DNA of 64,000 nt from the NCBI RefSeq assembly GCF_027942865.1, contig NC_134515.1, positions 37,707,941-37,771,940 on the forward strand. The letters are read 5' to 3'. A program made the translations under genes and the position numbers. This DNA comes from Odontesthes bonariensis. Its lineage: Eukaryota > Chordata > Actinopteri > Atheriniformes > Atherinopsidae. Positions within the stretch are counted from its first letter, which is position 1. Each line of letters opens with the position of its first letter. This document shows positions 49,201 through 58,815 of the stretch, in pieces. The notes below the pieces were generated by a model that had not been told where the DNA came from, made no database searches, and was given only the letters and a program-made list of their open reading frames with translations.

Positions 49201-52200
49201 TATACACCTGTGGTCATGAAAGTGATTGGAACACCGGAATTTAATTGTTTGGATGGGTTGGTTACTACTCTTGGCAATAAAGTGTATGACATAAAGAATT
49301 GGAAACTCATTTCAGGGTATAAGCAACAAATCTATCTGATTGTTATGATATGATTGGAGGACTTGTTGCTTTTACTTTTCTATGGATTTTGCCTCATTTT
49401 ATTAAACAGCATCTATTTAGTGGCTGCCAGTTATGGAATTTCAGCTCTTTGTGGATTTGATTGCAAAGACTTTTGTACCTATAAAATATTCTACCCAAAT
49501 GTATGGAAAACCAGAGCTCAAACTGAAAAAACTCTTTCTCCAACTTGTTCAGACTGAATCCAGTTTGAGCCAGCAGCAGCTCCAACTCTACACCAAGTCA
49601 AATGCCTATCTGAATCTTGGTTACAAAGGAACCAAACGACCAATAAATACATTTACAATCAATTTTAAAACTCACCATGATCTCCATGGAGGCCCACCGT
49701 GATGTACCCCAATACATAGCCATCCCCTGGTTGATCACATAGGTCATTGCCCTCACAGTTTCTGACAAAACAGTCAAAAGGAGATAAGTTAAAAGATTCA
49801 GCTAATAGATAGCAAAACATATTCAAAAAATTAAACATAACTGTATTGTTAAATATCTGAGCTATAAAGGTTCTAACGTTTGTATAAGCTTGAAAGATAC
49901 AAGTAGCCAACCCCTAACCCACTTTTATAGTAGTTCTGAAAATTCCAATGGTATTTTCTGTTAGTGATTCAACAAACAAATCAGTTGAAATAATAGTACT
50001 AGCACATTTATTTGAATATGCGACTGAATAGTTTTTCTCAAAATGTAAAAAAAAAAAAATACAAATTACAAAAACAACACCCCCGGTCCAATATCTGAAG
50101 ATTTCAACCACATCTCTCTCTGCTACACTTCAACTGTATTTCTATCTTTTTGTCTATACCAATAACTTATACTGTACCAACATCATTTCTCCTCAGGGAT
50201 TAATGAAGTATTGTTGAATTGAATTTGATTAAATTGAAATTAACTGAATTTTGATGTAACAAAATAACTAAAATGAACCCACTTTCTGTTTAATTACTAC
50301 CATCATTCTTGTTTTGACATATAGCATGAACAGAAAATGAATATTAAATTGTTAGAATTTAGAAAAACCGTCATAGCACTCCACACATAAAAAACCTCCC
50401 AATCGATGTTTTTCTTTTAATGCTTGGACCAAAGATAAGAAAGCGTTGCTTGTGTCGTGTTTTGTTTGACATTTTGTACTGGATGTTCGTTGATATTACT
50501 CCGCCACCGCTGAGAAAATAGTTCGAGCATGAACGAGCTGCCAAATAAAACACGACAGAAGCAACTTTTCGTAACGAAATTTGATATGGATTGCCAGTGC
50601 ACACCAGTAACCACTCCGGTGAGTTGATGATTTTGAAAACGGACGTTTATGGTGCTTTTACGGACCTTTTAGGACATGCACCATGCTTGCCATTCTGAAG
50701 CAGGTTGAGAAGAATCAAAATTAGGCAAATACCGGAGACTGTTTTAAATACTTGAACGCAGTTTTTCTAGAGAAGATAATTGTTTTGTATATGTGATTAT
50801 CGTCCATCGACTCTTTTGGGCTTTCACATGCGCGAGCGTACAACTAACCGGTGAGTTACATGCTGTTTATAAAGTTGTTTTGTAACGTCCCCATGCCAGT
50901 AATGTGAGAACCATGCATATGGTTTTGATGGTAAGGCTTGTGACTTTATTGTCGGATGGTTTATAAAGTGGTGTGACGTTTCTGCAGTGTGCAAGTTGTT
51001 GTTTTACATGGAAGGGTTAGCGCTTGCCCCTTAGCCACCACGTATTAGCCTCGCATGACAGGCTGAGCGAACAGCGCGATCTTCACACAGGGAGCGCCGA
51101 TTTGCACCTGTCTGTGTCCTACTATCAGTATTTGACAACCTCTAGCAATGGAAATGCGCTTCAAATGCCCCGGAGTTCCCCTTTAATGTTGAAAATACCG
51201 CAGTTCTCCTTTAACCAGGAGCCATATTTATTGAAAAACATTCAAAGAAAGACAGCTAAAACCCTCATGAGTATCATTGGACCTATAATAATTAATCACA
51301 AGAAGCAAAGAAATTACTCTCTTATCTGATTAGCAAAAAACACACATACCCTCTATAGGTGTTGTAGGATCTGGTCGATTTGCAAAAACCACATCTACAT
51401 ACTCCAGTTGAAGTCTGTCTAGAGATGCTCTTAGACCTGTTTAATACATTTTGTTTCATTATTACATATACATAATATGTAAATATCAAAATATTAAAAT
51501 GTATGTACAGTACCATGCAAAAGTTTTGGGCCAGACCTCAATTTGTCACATCATTCTTCCAATAAAGAAAGTGTGGCTCTTTTCTTTTACAGTGGTCTTC
51601 AGCAATAGTTCTCCAAGGCTTTCTGGAGGTTTTTCAAAGTTTTCCTTTTGAACATTGGCTTTTCTTTTACCTTTAGAGGGATACGCCACCCCCAGGCAAA
51701 ATTAAGTGTATCCCCGCATTCCCGAGACATAAATAAGTGTGTGGGAGCGTTTTCATGGCGACCCAGGCATTGTCCGAATCTCACAGCACTGACCAATGCT
51801 TGGTTTCACGTAATACCTCCATGCTAGCGTCGCCAATCGAAATATTACTCCGCTCAACCTCTGTTTCGAACACAGATGGGACAGTGGGGATGGGGATTCC
51901 CAATGACGTAGCGGGGAGTGTGCTTCGGCTTTGTTTTCCGCACCGGAAACTAGTTCCCAAACCGACATGAGCAAACCAAACCTTCCGTGTTGATTTACAC
52001 AGTCATTTGCACTCGATGTGAAAGTACACCACTCACACATTAATTAGAAGGTAAATCAAGTAAATTAATTCACGTTGGGCGAAATATTTCGATTGGTGAT
52101 GCTAGCATGGAGGTATTACGCGAAACCAAGCAGTGGTCAGTGCTGTGAGATTCGGACAATGCCTGGGTTGCCAGGAAAACGCTCCCACACACTTATTTAT

Positions 52201-52609
52201 GTCAAGGGAATGCGACAAAAAATGAACAAAAAATACCAAAGATAACATAGTTTGACAGACACAAAATATTGTTTTCTTTGACATGGGACAAGGAGTTTCT
52301 CAAATAAACCTTGTAGGTGCAAAAATACTATTTCAAGACTATTCCTGAAGACCGCTTAAAGAAATGAAAAGAAAGCTTATCTAAGAAGGTTCCAGCTGTG
52401 TTTAAGAATAAAGGTGTTCAAATCAAATATTGCACAAAATACAATATCACATATAAAAAGCCATGACATTTTGACCACCTGCCAAAAGTAAGTGTGTGTG
52501 TGTGTGTGTGTATGTGTGTGTGTGCATATATATTATATGATCACAATCATAGCTAAAAGTCTTACCTTCAATAATATGTTTTCTTGATAATCCTCTTTCC
52601 ATTTCTGCT
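37121..52609 (-). CDS. kcnab2: Voltage-gated potassium channel beta-2 subunit, C-terminal two thirds
   Basis: Kv beta subunits are cytosolic aldo-keto-reductase-fold proteins that bind NADPH, dock under Kv1 channels and tune their gating and surface expression. Eight exons join in frame: 52566-52609, 51350-51436, 49676-49761, 42417-42537, 42018-42112, 39815-39935, 38823-38911 and 37121-37210, giving 243 residues. If the last residue is 367 as in mammalian Kv beta-2, the numbering fits without gaps at N158 (VVFANRPD), S188-R189 (GTSRW), Q214 (CEQAEYHMF) and W243-S244 (TWSPLACG), all cofactor-site residues. The end is [23 protein letters not shown] and KILSEEG favour paralogue 2 over 1 or 3. 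About 124 N-terminal residues, with the catalytic Asp/Tyr/Lys, were not found in the window. Confidence 0.92.
37211..38822. other. kcnab2 intron
   Basis: 37960-38600 holds a decayed LINE piece (listed separately). The rest is unrecognised. Confidence 0.5.
37960..38600 (+). mobile_element. Decayed L1-type LINE ORF2 fragment
   Basis: Broken + frames resemble the post-RT part of fish L1 ORF2: [20 protein letters not shown] and FYDKLDKC near 38130-38210. There are many stops. Confidence 0.45.
38823..38911 (-). CDS. kcnab2: kcnab2 exon (AWCLRNEG segment)
   Basis: Encodes [20 protein letters not shown] and [10 protein letters not shown], with the second NADPH-binding cluster (LLGAS, QLIEN). Confidence 0.93.
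39170..39624 (+). repeat. Three-copy repeat family, copy B
   Basis: From AATGTTTTAAATACTTGAACGC to CCGGAGTTCCCCTTTAA. Nearly identical to copies A and C. Confidence 0.87.
39815..39935 (-). CDS. kcnab2: kcnab2 exon ([14 protein letters not shown])
   Basis: Encodes [14 protein letters not shown], then [16 protein letters not shown] and CTLPQLAI. Its acceptor lies 25 bp from an inserted L2 tail, leaving a short, pyrimidine-poor approach (TATGTGCTGTCCACAG). Confidence 0.93.
39961..40092 (-). mobile_element. L2 LINE 3' tail with 8-bp target duplication
   Basis: TCAATTCAATTCATTTTTATT to CATAAAATAA is the complement of the L2 tail. AGTGTTAT stands on both sides (39953-39960 and 40093-40100), so this is a real insertion of a 132-bp 5'-truncated copy. 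It is in sense with kcnab2 and brings an AATAAA on the transcript strand. Confidence 0.9.
40101..42017. other. kcnab2 intron, little recognised
   Basis: 40600-40900 has paired blocks such as TCAGACTGAGGTC and TTCAGACTGTCC with AAATCGGATTTG and AAGTCGGATTTG, likely a decayed DNA element. The rest is AT-rich. Confidence 0.4.
42018..42112 (-). CDS. kcnab2: kcnab2 exon (TWSPLACG segment)
   Basis: Encodes [20 protein letters not shown] and [11 protein letters not shown]. It contains the nucleotide-binding loop W243-S244-P-L-A-C. Confidence 0.94.
42417..42537 (-). CDS. kcnab2: kcnab2 exon (CEQAEYH segment)
   Basis: Encodes [20 protein letters not shown] and [20 protein letters not shown]. It is 121 nt, phase 0 in and phase 1 out. 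Confidence 0.94.
42538..43640. other. kcnab2 intron, nothing recognised
   Basis: No coding or repeat resemblance seen. Confidence 0.5.
43904..45352 (+). pseudogene. LINE ORF2, endonuclease half
   Basis: Carries the endonuclease motifs of the element at 43660-46965. The last 50 residues, after about 45200, are out of the ancestral frame. Confidence 0.88.
45355..46824 (+). pseudogene. LINE ORF2, reverse transcriptase half
   Basis: RT with FADD at about 46135-46146 and intact neighbouring motifs, ending [16 protein letters not shown]. The same frame is open upstream of the listed start, to the frameshift near 45200. Confidence 0.9.
46966..47410. other. kcnab2 intron between LINEs
   Basis: Nothing recognised; GC content rises near 47380. 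Confidence 0.4.
47420..48340 (+). mobile_element. RTE/Rex3-like LINE copy split by an L2 tail
   Basis: Coding begins with [12 protein letters not shown], a decayed form of the FADD region, then [20 protein letters not shown] and GDESLPQ. It breaks at about 47687, where the L2 tail (47690-47962) lies, and resumes with [12 protein letters not shown] and [28 protein letters not shown] (48110-48283). It lacks the 3' end with the GATG tail. Confidence 0.8.
47690..47962 (+). mobile_element. L2 LINE 3' tail inserted in the RTE copy
   Basis: CACTGTCGCCTCAGGCACGC to the end TGAATTGAATTGAATTG matches 8710-8975. It is nested and therefore younger than the RTE copy. Confidence 0.88.
48430..48600 (+). 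mobile_element. L2-type LINE coding scrap
   Basis: Resembles [10 protein letters not shown] and a [15 protein letters not shown] segment of the post-RT region, as at 7060-7120. It is very short. Confidence 0.45.
48575..49290 (-). mobile_element. Tc1-like element with internally deleted transposase
   Basis: The minus frame at 48752-49207 joins the transposase start [20 protein letters not shown] directly to its second half ([59 protein letters not shown]). The helix-turn-helix region and first catalytic Asp are deleted. The ends near 49260 (TTGGCAATAAAGTGTATGA) and 48620 (TTTGCAATAAAACAG) fit Tc1-type termini. Confidence 0.85.
49291..49675. other. kcnab2 intron, nothing recognised
   Basis: Plain intron sequence next to the GTSRW exon. 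Confidence 0.5.
49676..49761 (-). CDS. kcnab2: kcnab2 exon (GTSRW segment)
   Basis: Encodes [20 protein letters not shown] and SRWASMEIM. It holds the NADPH-contacting Ser188-Arg189. It is 86 nt with the donor GTGAG. Confidence 0.93.
49762..50737. other. kcnab2 intron; possible outer part of repeat C
   Basis: 50395-50640 (for example CACGACAGAAGCAACTTTTCGTAACG) has the look of a fish DNA element and may be the left half of a longer version of the repeat at 50738-51186. Confidence 0.4.
50738..51216 (+). repeat. Three-copy repeat family, copy C
   Basis: Runs from TTTTAAATACTTGAACGCAG to CGGAGTTCCCCTTTAA (51186), then a second similar end CCGCAGTTCTCCTTTAA at 51200-51216, as if two ends of the family lie side by side. 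Confidence 0.82.
51350..51436 (-). CDS. kcnab2: kcnab2 exon (ANRPD segment)
   Basis: Encodes [20 protein letters not shown] and PDPTTPIE. It holds the active-site asparagine N158. Confidence 0.93.
51508..52330. mobile_element. DNA element (CAGTACCATGCAAAAG end) hosting a foldback insert
   Basis: CAGTACCATGCAAAAGTTTTGGGC at 51509 is a terminus of a common fish DNA element. The rest is interrupted by the foldback at 51672-52215. The distal end was not defined. Confidence 0.5.
51672..52215. mobile_element. Foldback element with about 140-bp inverted arms
   Basis: The left arm, from about 51712 (CATTCCCGAGACATAAATAAG, GTGTGTGGGAGCGTTTTC, CAGGCATTGTCCGAATCTC), is repeated in inverse from 52212 down to about 52078 with few mismatches. 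The loop of about 220 bp has no coding. Confidence 0.85.
52495..52523 (+). repeat. (GT)n microsatellite, short
   Basis: GT units with one AT interruption, near the kcnab2 micro-exon donor. Confidence 0.85.
52566..52609 (-). CDS. kcnab2: kcnab2 exon ([15 protein letters not shown])
   Basis: 44-nt micro-exon. The acceptor TTTTTCAG and donor GTAAG are clear, and the frame is phase 1 on leaving. It is the most 5' exon found. Confidence 0.9.
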
Positions 52610-53859
52610 CTGAAAAACAGCATTTATTGAGAAGGCAGAGTTAAATAAATTGTAGGAATGTTTTCATTCAGTTAAATTCCAATTCAGTTTATTTATATAG
52701 CATCAATTCACAATATATGAAGGCACTTTAAACTGACCATGAACAAGTTGGATATAAATGCCATTAAATACAATGAGAATCTAATCAAATGTAAACTCAT
52801 TTGGATCCAATTAAATACAATTATTCCAATTAAATTTTAAATGGGTCACTGTTATGTTGAATAAATATAAGGATGAAGCATAGAGCAAAAAAAGTACATC
52901 CTTTGTAAGCCAGCTTCATTGCTTTAGTAGCTAGTAGTGATTTACTTGGTCTATACTTTGCATATCCACAAGTATTTCAGAGTACATCCAGTACAGCTTG
53001 AGTGTTGTTGCCAGCTGGTAAACTGGAGGCTCAGTTCGCTCATTCACCCAACTGCCACTTTTTGAGCTTATGTTACTTTGGGCTCTACTGGTGTGACAGA
53101 AGTGACTATAACTAAGGAACATGGCCTTTAGTTACATCCATATGAAAGTCACTCAAGTCCTTGAGAATTTATGCCCACCTCAATTTTGACTTCACTGATC
53201 TCAACCAAAACCACTACCCCTGTCTCTTTGACTCTAGTGGACCTGTCAGATAAAAGCAAACAGCCCAAAGTCAAATAGCACCCTGTCTTGTGTGTAGCAG
53301 CCTCTCCTTGCATTTGTTTTAGAAGTATGTGTTGTTGGACTGAAGCCTTGACAAAGAAAGCAGTATTTTGTAAAACGTGCCAGCCCAGAGAGGCAGGGAA
53401 AACAAATTCTGATCTCATGGGTATAAGGAATTCAAACACATAAAGACAGCATGTAATAAACATGAAAACGACAGAGCTCATCTGATCTCTGTTGAGAAAT
53501 ACAGTAACACAAGGTAACTACAGAGAATGGAACCAGTTCAATCATCCATCAGCTTGTCAATTCAGATTGCAGATTGGATGAAATTTAAGGAAAATACTCA
53601 GAGCATATAAAAGTGATGATTGACATTGAACCCACATGCACAAGACAAGAGAGAATATATATATATAGAGAGAGAATATATATAATATATAGAGTATACG
53701 AATAAATGGTGACTTGTTGACCACTCAAAGCACTTTTAAACAACAAGCCACATTCACCCATTCACTCACACACTTATACCCCACTTTATTGTCTACGCAG
53801 TGTTATGGGTTATATAGTGGTTTCTCTCTTTTATACACATTTATATATCGATAAACACA
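52610..53859. other. kcnab2 intron; short tail copy only
   Basis: 52675-52740 (AATTCAGTTTATTTATATAGC) is a worn LINE tail on minus. The rest is unrecognised. Confidence 0.45.
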
Positions 53860-54310
53860 TCTGTGTCAGGATCTGGATTTTAAGTTGTGTTTTTGTGACT
53901 TAGTTATTGGTGTTATTTTTATTCAGTACTTTGTGTTTTCTGTAAATGACATTTGTTGTATTTGGCGCTATATAAATAAAAATGAATTGAATTGAATTAT
54001 TTAGATTCAGTCTTTGTTTATCAGTATTCTGTTATGTTTTATTTCTCCTTGTGTAGTCCCTTAGTGTGCTTTCTCTCGCCCCCTGCTCTCATTCACTCAC
54101 CTGCAACCCGTTACCCATCAGCCACCAGTTCCTACTCCAATAATCACCTCCCAGTATATATGTCTGTCTTGTTCCACCACTCCTCGCCGGATCCTCATCT
54201 ATACCTTGGTCTTGTCTCGTCTTATACCCGTCTATACCTTGATCGGTCTGCACCTAGGTCCTCCCATAACACATCATGTCAATCTGAGGTTCTGAACAAG
54301 AGGTTCTGAA
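53860..54310 (+). mobile_element. Possible LTR-like or other repeat split by an L2 tail
   Basis: Pyrimidine-rich sequence of the kind seen in fish retroelement LTRs (CACCTGCAACCCGTTACCC, CTCGCCGGATCCTCATC) is split at 53943-53999 by a 57-bp L2 tail ending TGAATTGAATTGAATTAT. The class is a guess. Confidence 0.4.
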
Positions 54311-54529
54311 TAACACTGAATGCGGGCTTCAGTATCTTCCCCAAGGACACTTTGATTTGTTGTCGGTGGAACCCATCAATCGAACCACCAACTTTCTGCT
54401 TTGCAGATGGCTGCTCTTCACCCTGAATTAGAGCTGCTCCAATATTAGGATAATGAGTCAGAAAATACTGGAAATTTTCTGGAACTCTTTCAACTGATTT
54501 CCAACCATATTCCATCAATCCACTGTCTA

Positions 54530-54720
54530 CTACTTATCCAGGATCGGGTCACATGGGAACCAGGGAAGGCAAATCCTTGGTCCTGGGCGTCTTTCTGATG
54601 GGACATCCTGCTCAGATGGCCAAACCAGCTGAACTGGCTCCTTTTGATTTAGTGGAGGAGCTTTAGTGTGTCCTGGATGACTGAGCTTCTAACCCTTCCC
54701 CTAAGGAGGAAGATCATTCT
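54530..54720 (-). mobile_element. RTE/Rex3-like LINE scrap
   Basis: The complement reads LRGRVRSSVIQ, then KRSQFSWFGHL, the same segment as [14 protein letters not shown] and [11 protein letters not shown] at 3290-3370, with a stop. Confidence 0.6.
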
Positions 54721-54894
54721 TGTTTGCAATCCTATATTTTTTTATATTTGAAAAATTTTTCATAAGTGGGAGTAGCTGACTGAGCTTTCCAAATGTCAAT
54801 AAAGACCCCAGACCCCCGGTAAGTTAATAAGAAACCATCGTAGATGTCAGGCAGTAGGAGAACAGAAGAAAAGGTGGAAGAACTTTAAACCAAG

Positions 54895-55070
54895 TCTTCC
54901 CTCGATTCTCATGGGAAATGTGAGATAACTAGCAAATAAAATGGACAAAGTTGGAGTGCTCGTGAGGACACAGCAGCTTTATTGTGAATATAGTATTATG
55001 TGTTTCATTGAGACATGGCTAAATCTAAATTTAAAGCTCAACTTTGCGTTGTTTAAAACCACCCGATAGG
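54895..55070 (+). mobile_element. LINE endonuclease scrap
   Basis: LANKMDKVGVLVRTQQLYCE and MCFIETWLNLN match the endonuclease start of Rex1/CR1-type LINEs (NKMDEL.., ETWL). It is a small fragment. Confidence 0.6.
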
Positions 55071-56639
55071 TAGCCAGGCCTCTTTAGCCGGTTAGGAGCC
55101 ACCCAGTGTAGCTATTCCCATGAGCTGTCCTCCAGATTCCGAGCAGCCAAGACCCCAGGGGGTCTCTAACATGGCGTTAGAGACACCAGCGACGCAGAAT
55201 CATATTTAAAACAGCTGACAAAGGATAAACAGGATAAACGTAAATAAACAAAGATAGTTATACATATCTGCAGCAATGACATCGAGTTGCACCAATCGGA
55301 GTCACTAAAATTAATGGTGCATCGGTGTGTAATTTTGCTAAAACGGTATCGAATAAGTGTGGACCACATACATTACATCATTTTATGAGCAATTTTCACA
55401 TCAAAGACAATTTTTCGGAAGCCGTTAAAGTCCGAATTTGGAGGAAATCGGAGGCAAAAACGCATTTTCATGCACTTTCTTTTTTCTCTTTTCACTCCCC
55501 GAGGGACAACTCCGCTTCATCTTGCTGATGCCGTTGATGCACAATCATGCACGGCAATCTGACGTGTGTGAGCAGCGCGACGGACGGTCACGTCGTCACA
55601 TTTATTTATTTATTTTTTTTCCCACGGGGCCTCTATGAGTTTACGGGGCCCTACGCAACGTGCGTATTGGGTGAACCGGTACTGAAGTTAATATATCTGC
55701 CTTCAACTTAAGTTTACTTTCCTTTAACTTGTGTTTCTGTTGTTGAACACTGCTGGAAACTGTGAATTTCCCTTTTGAATGAATAAAGTTTTTATCATTA
55801 CTATTAATATGATTATTATTGTTATTATTATTATTATTATTATTAGTAGTAGTAGTAGTATTATTATTGTTATACCAAACAGAATTTGGAATATGCAAAC
55901 ATGTTTAATCTTCTCATTTGAAAAAGCCAATTTTGATCAATATTTGGATCTCTTTTTACGGCACAGTTGGAAGTTCCAACTGGAGTCATACTTAAAATTG
56001 CATCAATGAAACTGCTGTGGTGTCAGTTTTTAAAACTTTGTATTACTGTACCTGACCAAAGAGCTATTATTTTGGAAACCTCTATGATTGCCATGCAAAT
56101 TCAGTTCTGAAACTGAATGATCTGAATGAATGTTGAACTGGAAATTAAATCACAACCTTGTAAATCAGAAATGAATCGCTTTGGGAAACCAGCCAAGCTC
56201 ATTTAAAACTACAAAAATGGAGTGAAATATTAAACACTACATTTTAAGGAGCAAATGCATAACAAGAACACATCTATTAGAATGAAGTGCTTTTACAGGA
56301 ACTCTTCTACTGCTGAAAGCAGACTTTTCAAAGCAAGATGTGGTCAGTACTAATGACATGAACACAAGAATTTAAAACCTAAAAATTTCAAGTTCAACGT
56401 AAAAACGAAATAAATAATTACATTTCAGCAATCTGAAGTGCTTTTACTGGATTCATAAAGGAAAAATAATTACCATCAGCTTAGGACAGTGGATTCACCA
56501 TTCACCACATATGTAAATCTTAAAGCTAATTACAAAAAATATGACAAATATAGCACTAAAAGGGCAATTCAGATATTCTGTAGTTTTTCAGGCATTGGCT
56601 GTATTTTCTGACTTGCTCATTCAAAGAGTCTATTTTTCA
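55071..56639. other. kcnab2 intron or 5' flank, little recognised
   Basis: (TTA)n/(TAG)n at 55796-55865; nothing else. No Kv beta N-terminal exon was found here. Confidence 0.45.
55796..55865. repeat. (TTA)n / (TAG)n microsatellite
   Basis: About 14 TTA units with a short TAG run inside. Confidence 0.9.
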
Positions 56640-58510
56640 AAGCAAGCGATTTGTTGGAAAGTTTATTTCCATCCAGTTCCAAAAATCTTTTGGACTACTT
56701 CAAAGGTGTAGCAGAGGTCAGCAGGATAGCTGAGGTTCAGGGCATAAACAAGTCCAAACAGCATAGCAACAGCTAATTAATTACCAAATCTTTCAAAACC
56801 TTGATCCCTTAGAGAATAATGTTTTCAGGTTCTGAAGCATGTTCTTTGAGAACATAAATCCCAGAAATGGTGTCTTCAGTGGCCTCATTCATGGCATCTC
56901 CATCTATGCCCTGTAAAACAAAAACAAAACAGTGTTAGTCAATGAGCCCTAATAACCAAGCCTTAGTGGGCAATAAGCAAAGATATACTTAACATTGATG
57001 ATATTGACAAATTCCCCACTAGAACAAATCCATGTATGAAATTCTTCAATTACTTTATCAAACAACCAAGAAAAGTTTAAACAAGAAAATGGCGTACAAA
57101 GTCGCCGTGTACATAAAACATATTCTCACACAAGGTTTTCCTGGTCTCTGCCCATGTAGGTGCAGACCCCTTTAATGATACACCCTCGTCCAGCATCATC
57201 GCACTGAAAGGAAATTCATTTTTCTGAAGCAGAATCATATTTAATGACCCAATAACTGTCATGTTTATACATAGTTCTAAGTGTACCAGGGTCGACACAG
57301 GTATTAGCATTCAACTAGTCTCCAAATAGTTTAGCATGTGCTAAAACTCCTAAGGCTTTTCAAGTGTCTTGTGAGGCATTATTCTGTCCAATCCACTGAG
57401 ACAATCTTCAGACTTGTCTCACCGAGTTTATTTCAGCTACATACGGGAGGCTCCTTAACAGTTTTGCAACTATGAAAGATCTTGATAAAAACCACAAAAC
57501 TGATGGAAGAGGGATTTTGAGGGCCTTTAACAGCTGCTTTGCAACATTTTAGATTTTTGTTCTTTTTCTTTTTCTACAGCATTGGATTATTTTAGCCAGC
57601 TCTCCTGGCTTTATTGTTAGACTAAAAGCAAAGTAAAATGATCAAGTTGTTAGTTCACATCATGTTAACACTGAAGCAAAAGTTACTTTTTTCCCTTTGA
57701 GTTGTGTTTGAGGAACTAAAATTTGAGAAGTGTGCCATAATCTTGTACAATCCTAATCCTGCATTTGTGTTTTTATGGTTGTCAACTTAGTACTTAAAAA
57801 TTCATATTTTACTCAAATGGGTTCATTCAAATAAATGTATATATTATTTATAGATATTCACAACTCTGTGTGAAGTTCTGACATGCACAGTAAATGTAAA
57901 GATAAAGGAGTTCAACAGCAGAAACTAGGCTAAACCTGAGACAAAAACATGCAAATAATATCCTGCAGCTTTCTCAGGTGTGTGCGGTACTAAAGTACCT
58001 TTTACTAGTTACTTTACTAGTTATACTTCAAACTAGTTTTCCATCCACCACATCCAGTGTAAGACCCTTTCTCAGTTAAACAGGATGTTTTTTTTACAAG
58101 ACTTTGGGCTACCTGTTCCACCTCCTCATCTGTCAGATATACTTTATACTGTACAATTTCCTGCACCAAAGAATCAAGGATGGTTGATTTCAGCTTCAGG
58201 TCTGGAATAAGAGTAGTACCATCTTTAATATAAGCCAAATTTGCCTGCTCAAGTATGATTTCTGAATCAAAGGAGAACTTTGGTACATAAAAATTACGAG
58301 GCCATGAAGATCGAAAGCTTGTAGAATTCAAATGATGAGAGTACATCTATTTCCACAGTTCTACTTGAAAGTGATGAAGAGTCATGAACAGAGGAAGGAC
58401 TGAGTGCTGGGGAGTGACTGGCTTGAAAACAGTAGGCATGTCCTCGTGCAGAGTTGAGGTATGCCAGATTTGCACAAGATTGCCATGAACGAGGGTCTCC
58501 CACTACCTGA
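56640..58510 (-). pseudogene. Broken gene resembling the teleost SAMD3-like family
   Basis: Exon-like blocks follow on minus. 58017-58510: SWPRNFYVPKFSFDSEI, LVQEIVQYKVYLTDEEVEQV and CLTEKGSYTGCGGWKTSLK, with a frameshift near 58330 after a Ser-rich stretch. 57110-57203 (weak): GRGCIIKGVCTYMGRDQEN after an acceptor. 56640-56910: after TTTTACAG, AMNEATEDTISGIYVLKEH, a TAA stop, a frameshift near 56765, then LAVAMLFGLVYALNLSYPAD and CYTFEVVQKIF. The split blocks, acceptors and intervening DNA argue for an old multi-exon gene copy, not a processed one. From memory these segments recall SAMD3-like proteins that are numerous in fish; the function of that group is not known to me. It lies in the likely first introns or upstream of kcnab2. 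Confidence 0.55.
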
Positions 58511-58815
58511 ACCAGCCCAGGCAGACCAGAAGGTGTGGTGCCAGAAGACCCCCCCTCATGGACCGCCCCATCAAAGTGCCATCATGATGAGGCAACAACT
58601 GATTGCACGGCTTTAGTTGCAGTCATTGAGTTCCTGCCCATGGCGAGACAGTTTTTTTTTATTAAGCCATTTTCTTTTTTTTTTAATTTATATTTTATTG
58701 TTTTTCCAGGGGAAGGGGAAGTGGGGAGCAACACACATTAAGAACAGAACTATGTACATACAGGGAGTTTTGTCACATACATATACATACAATAGGGTAC
58801 ATTTGTATTATATTA

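Noticed and set aside
57077..57310. 77-codon minus frame as an independent gene
   Set aside because: It overlaps, in another frame, the weak exon assigned to the SAMD3-like pseudogene, and it has no recognisable domain.
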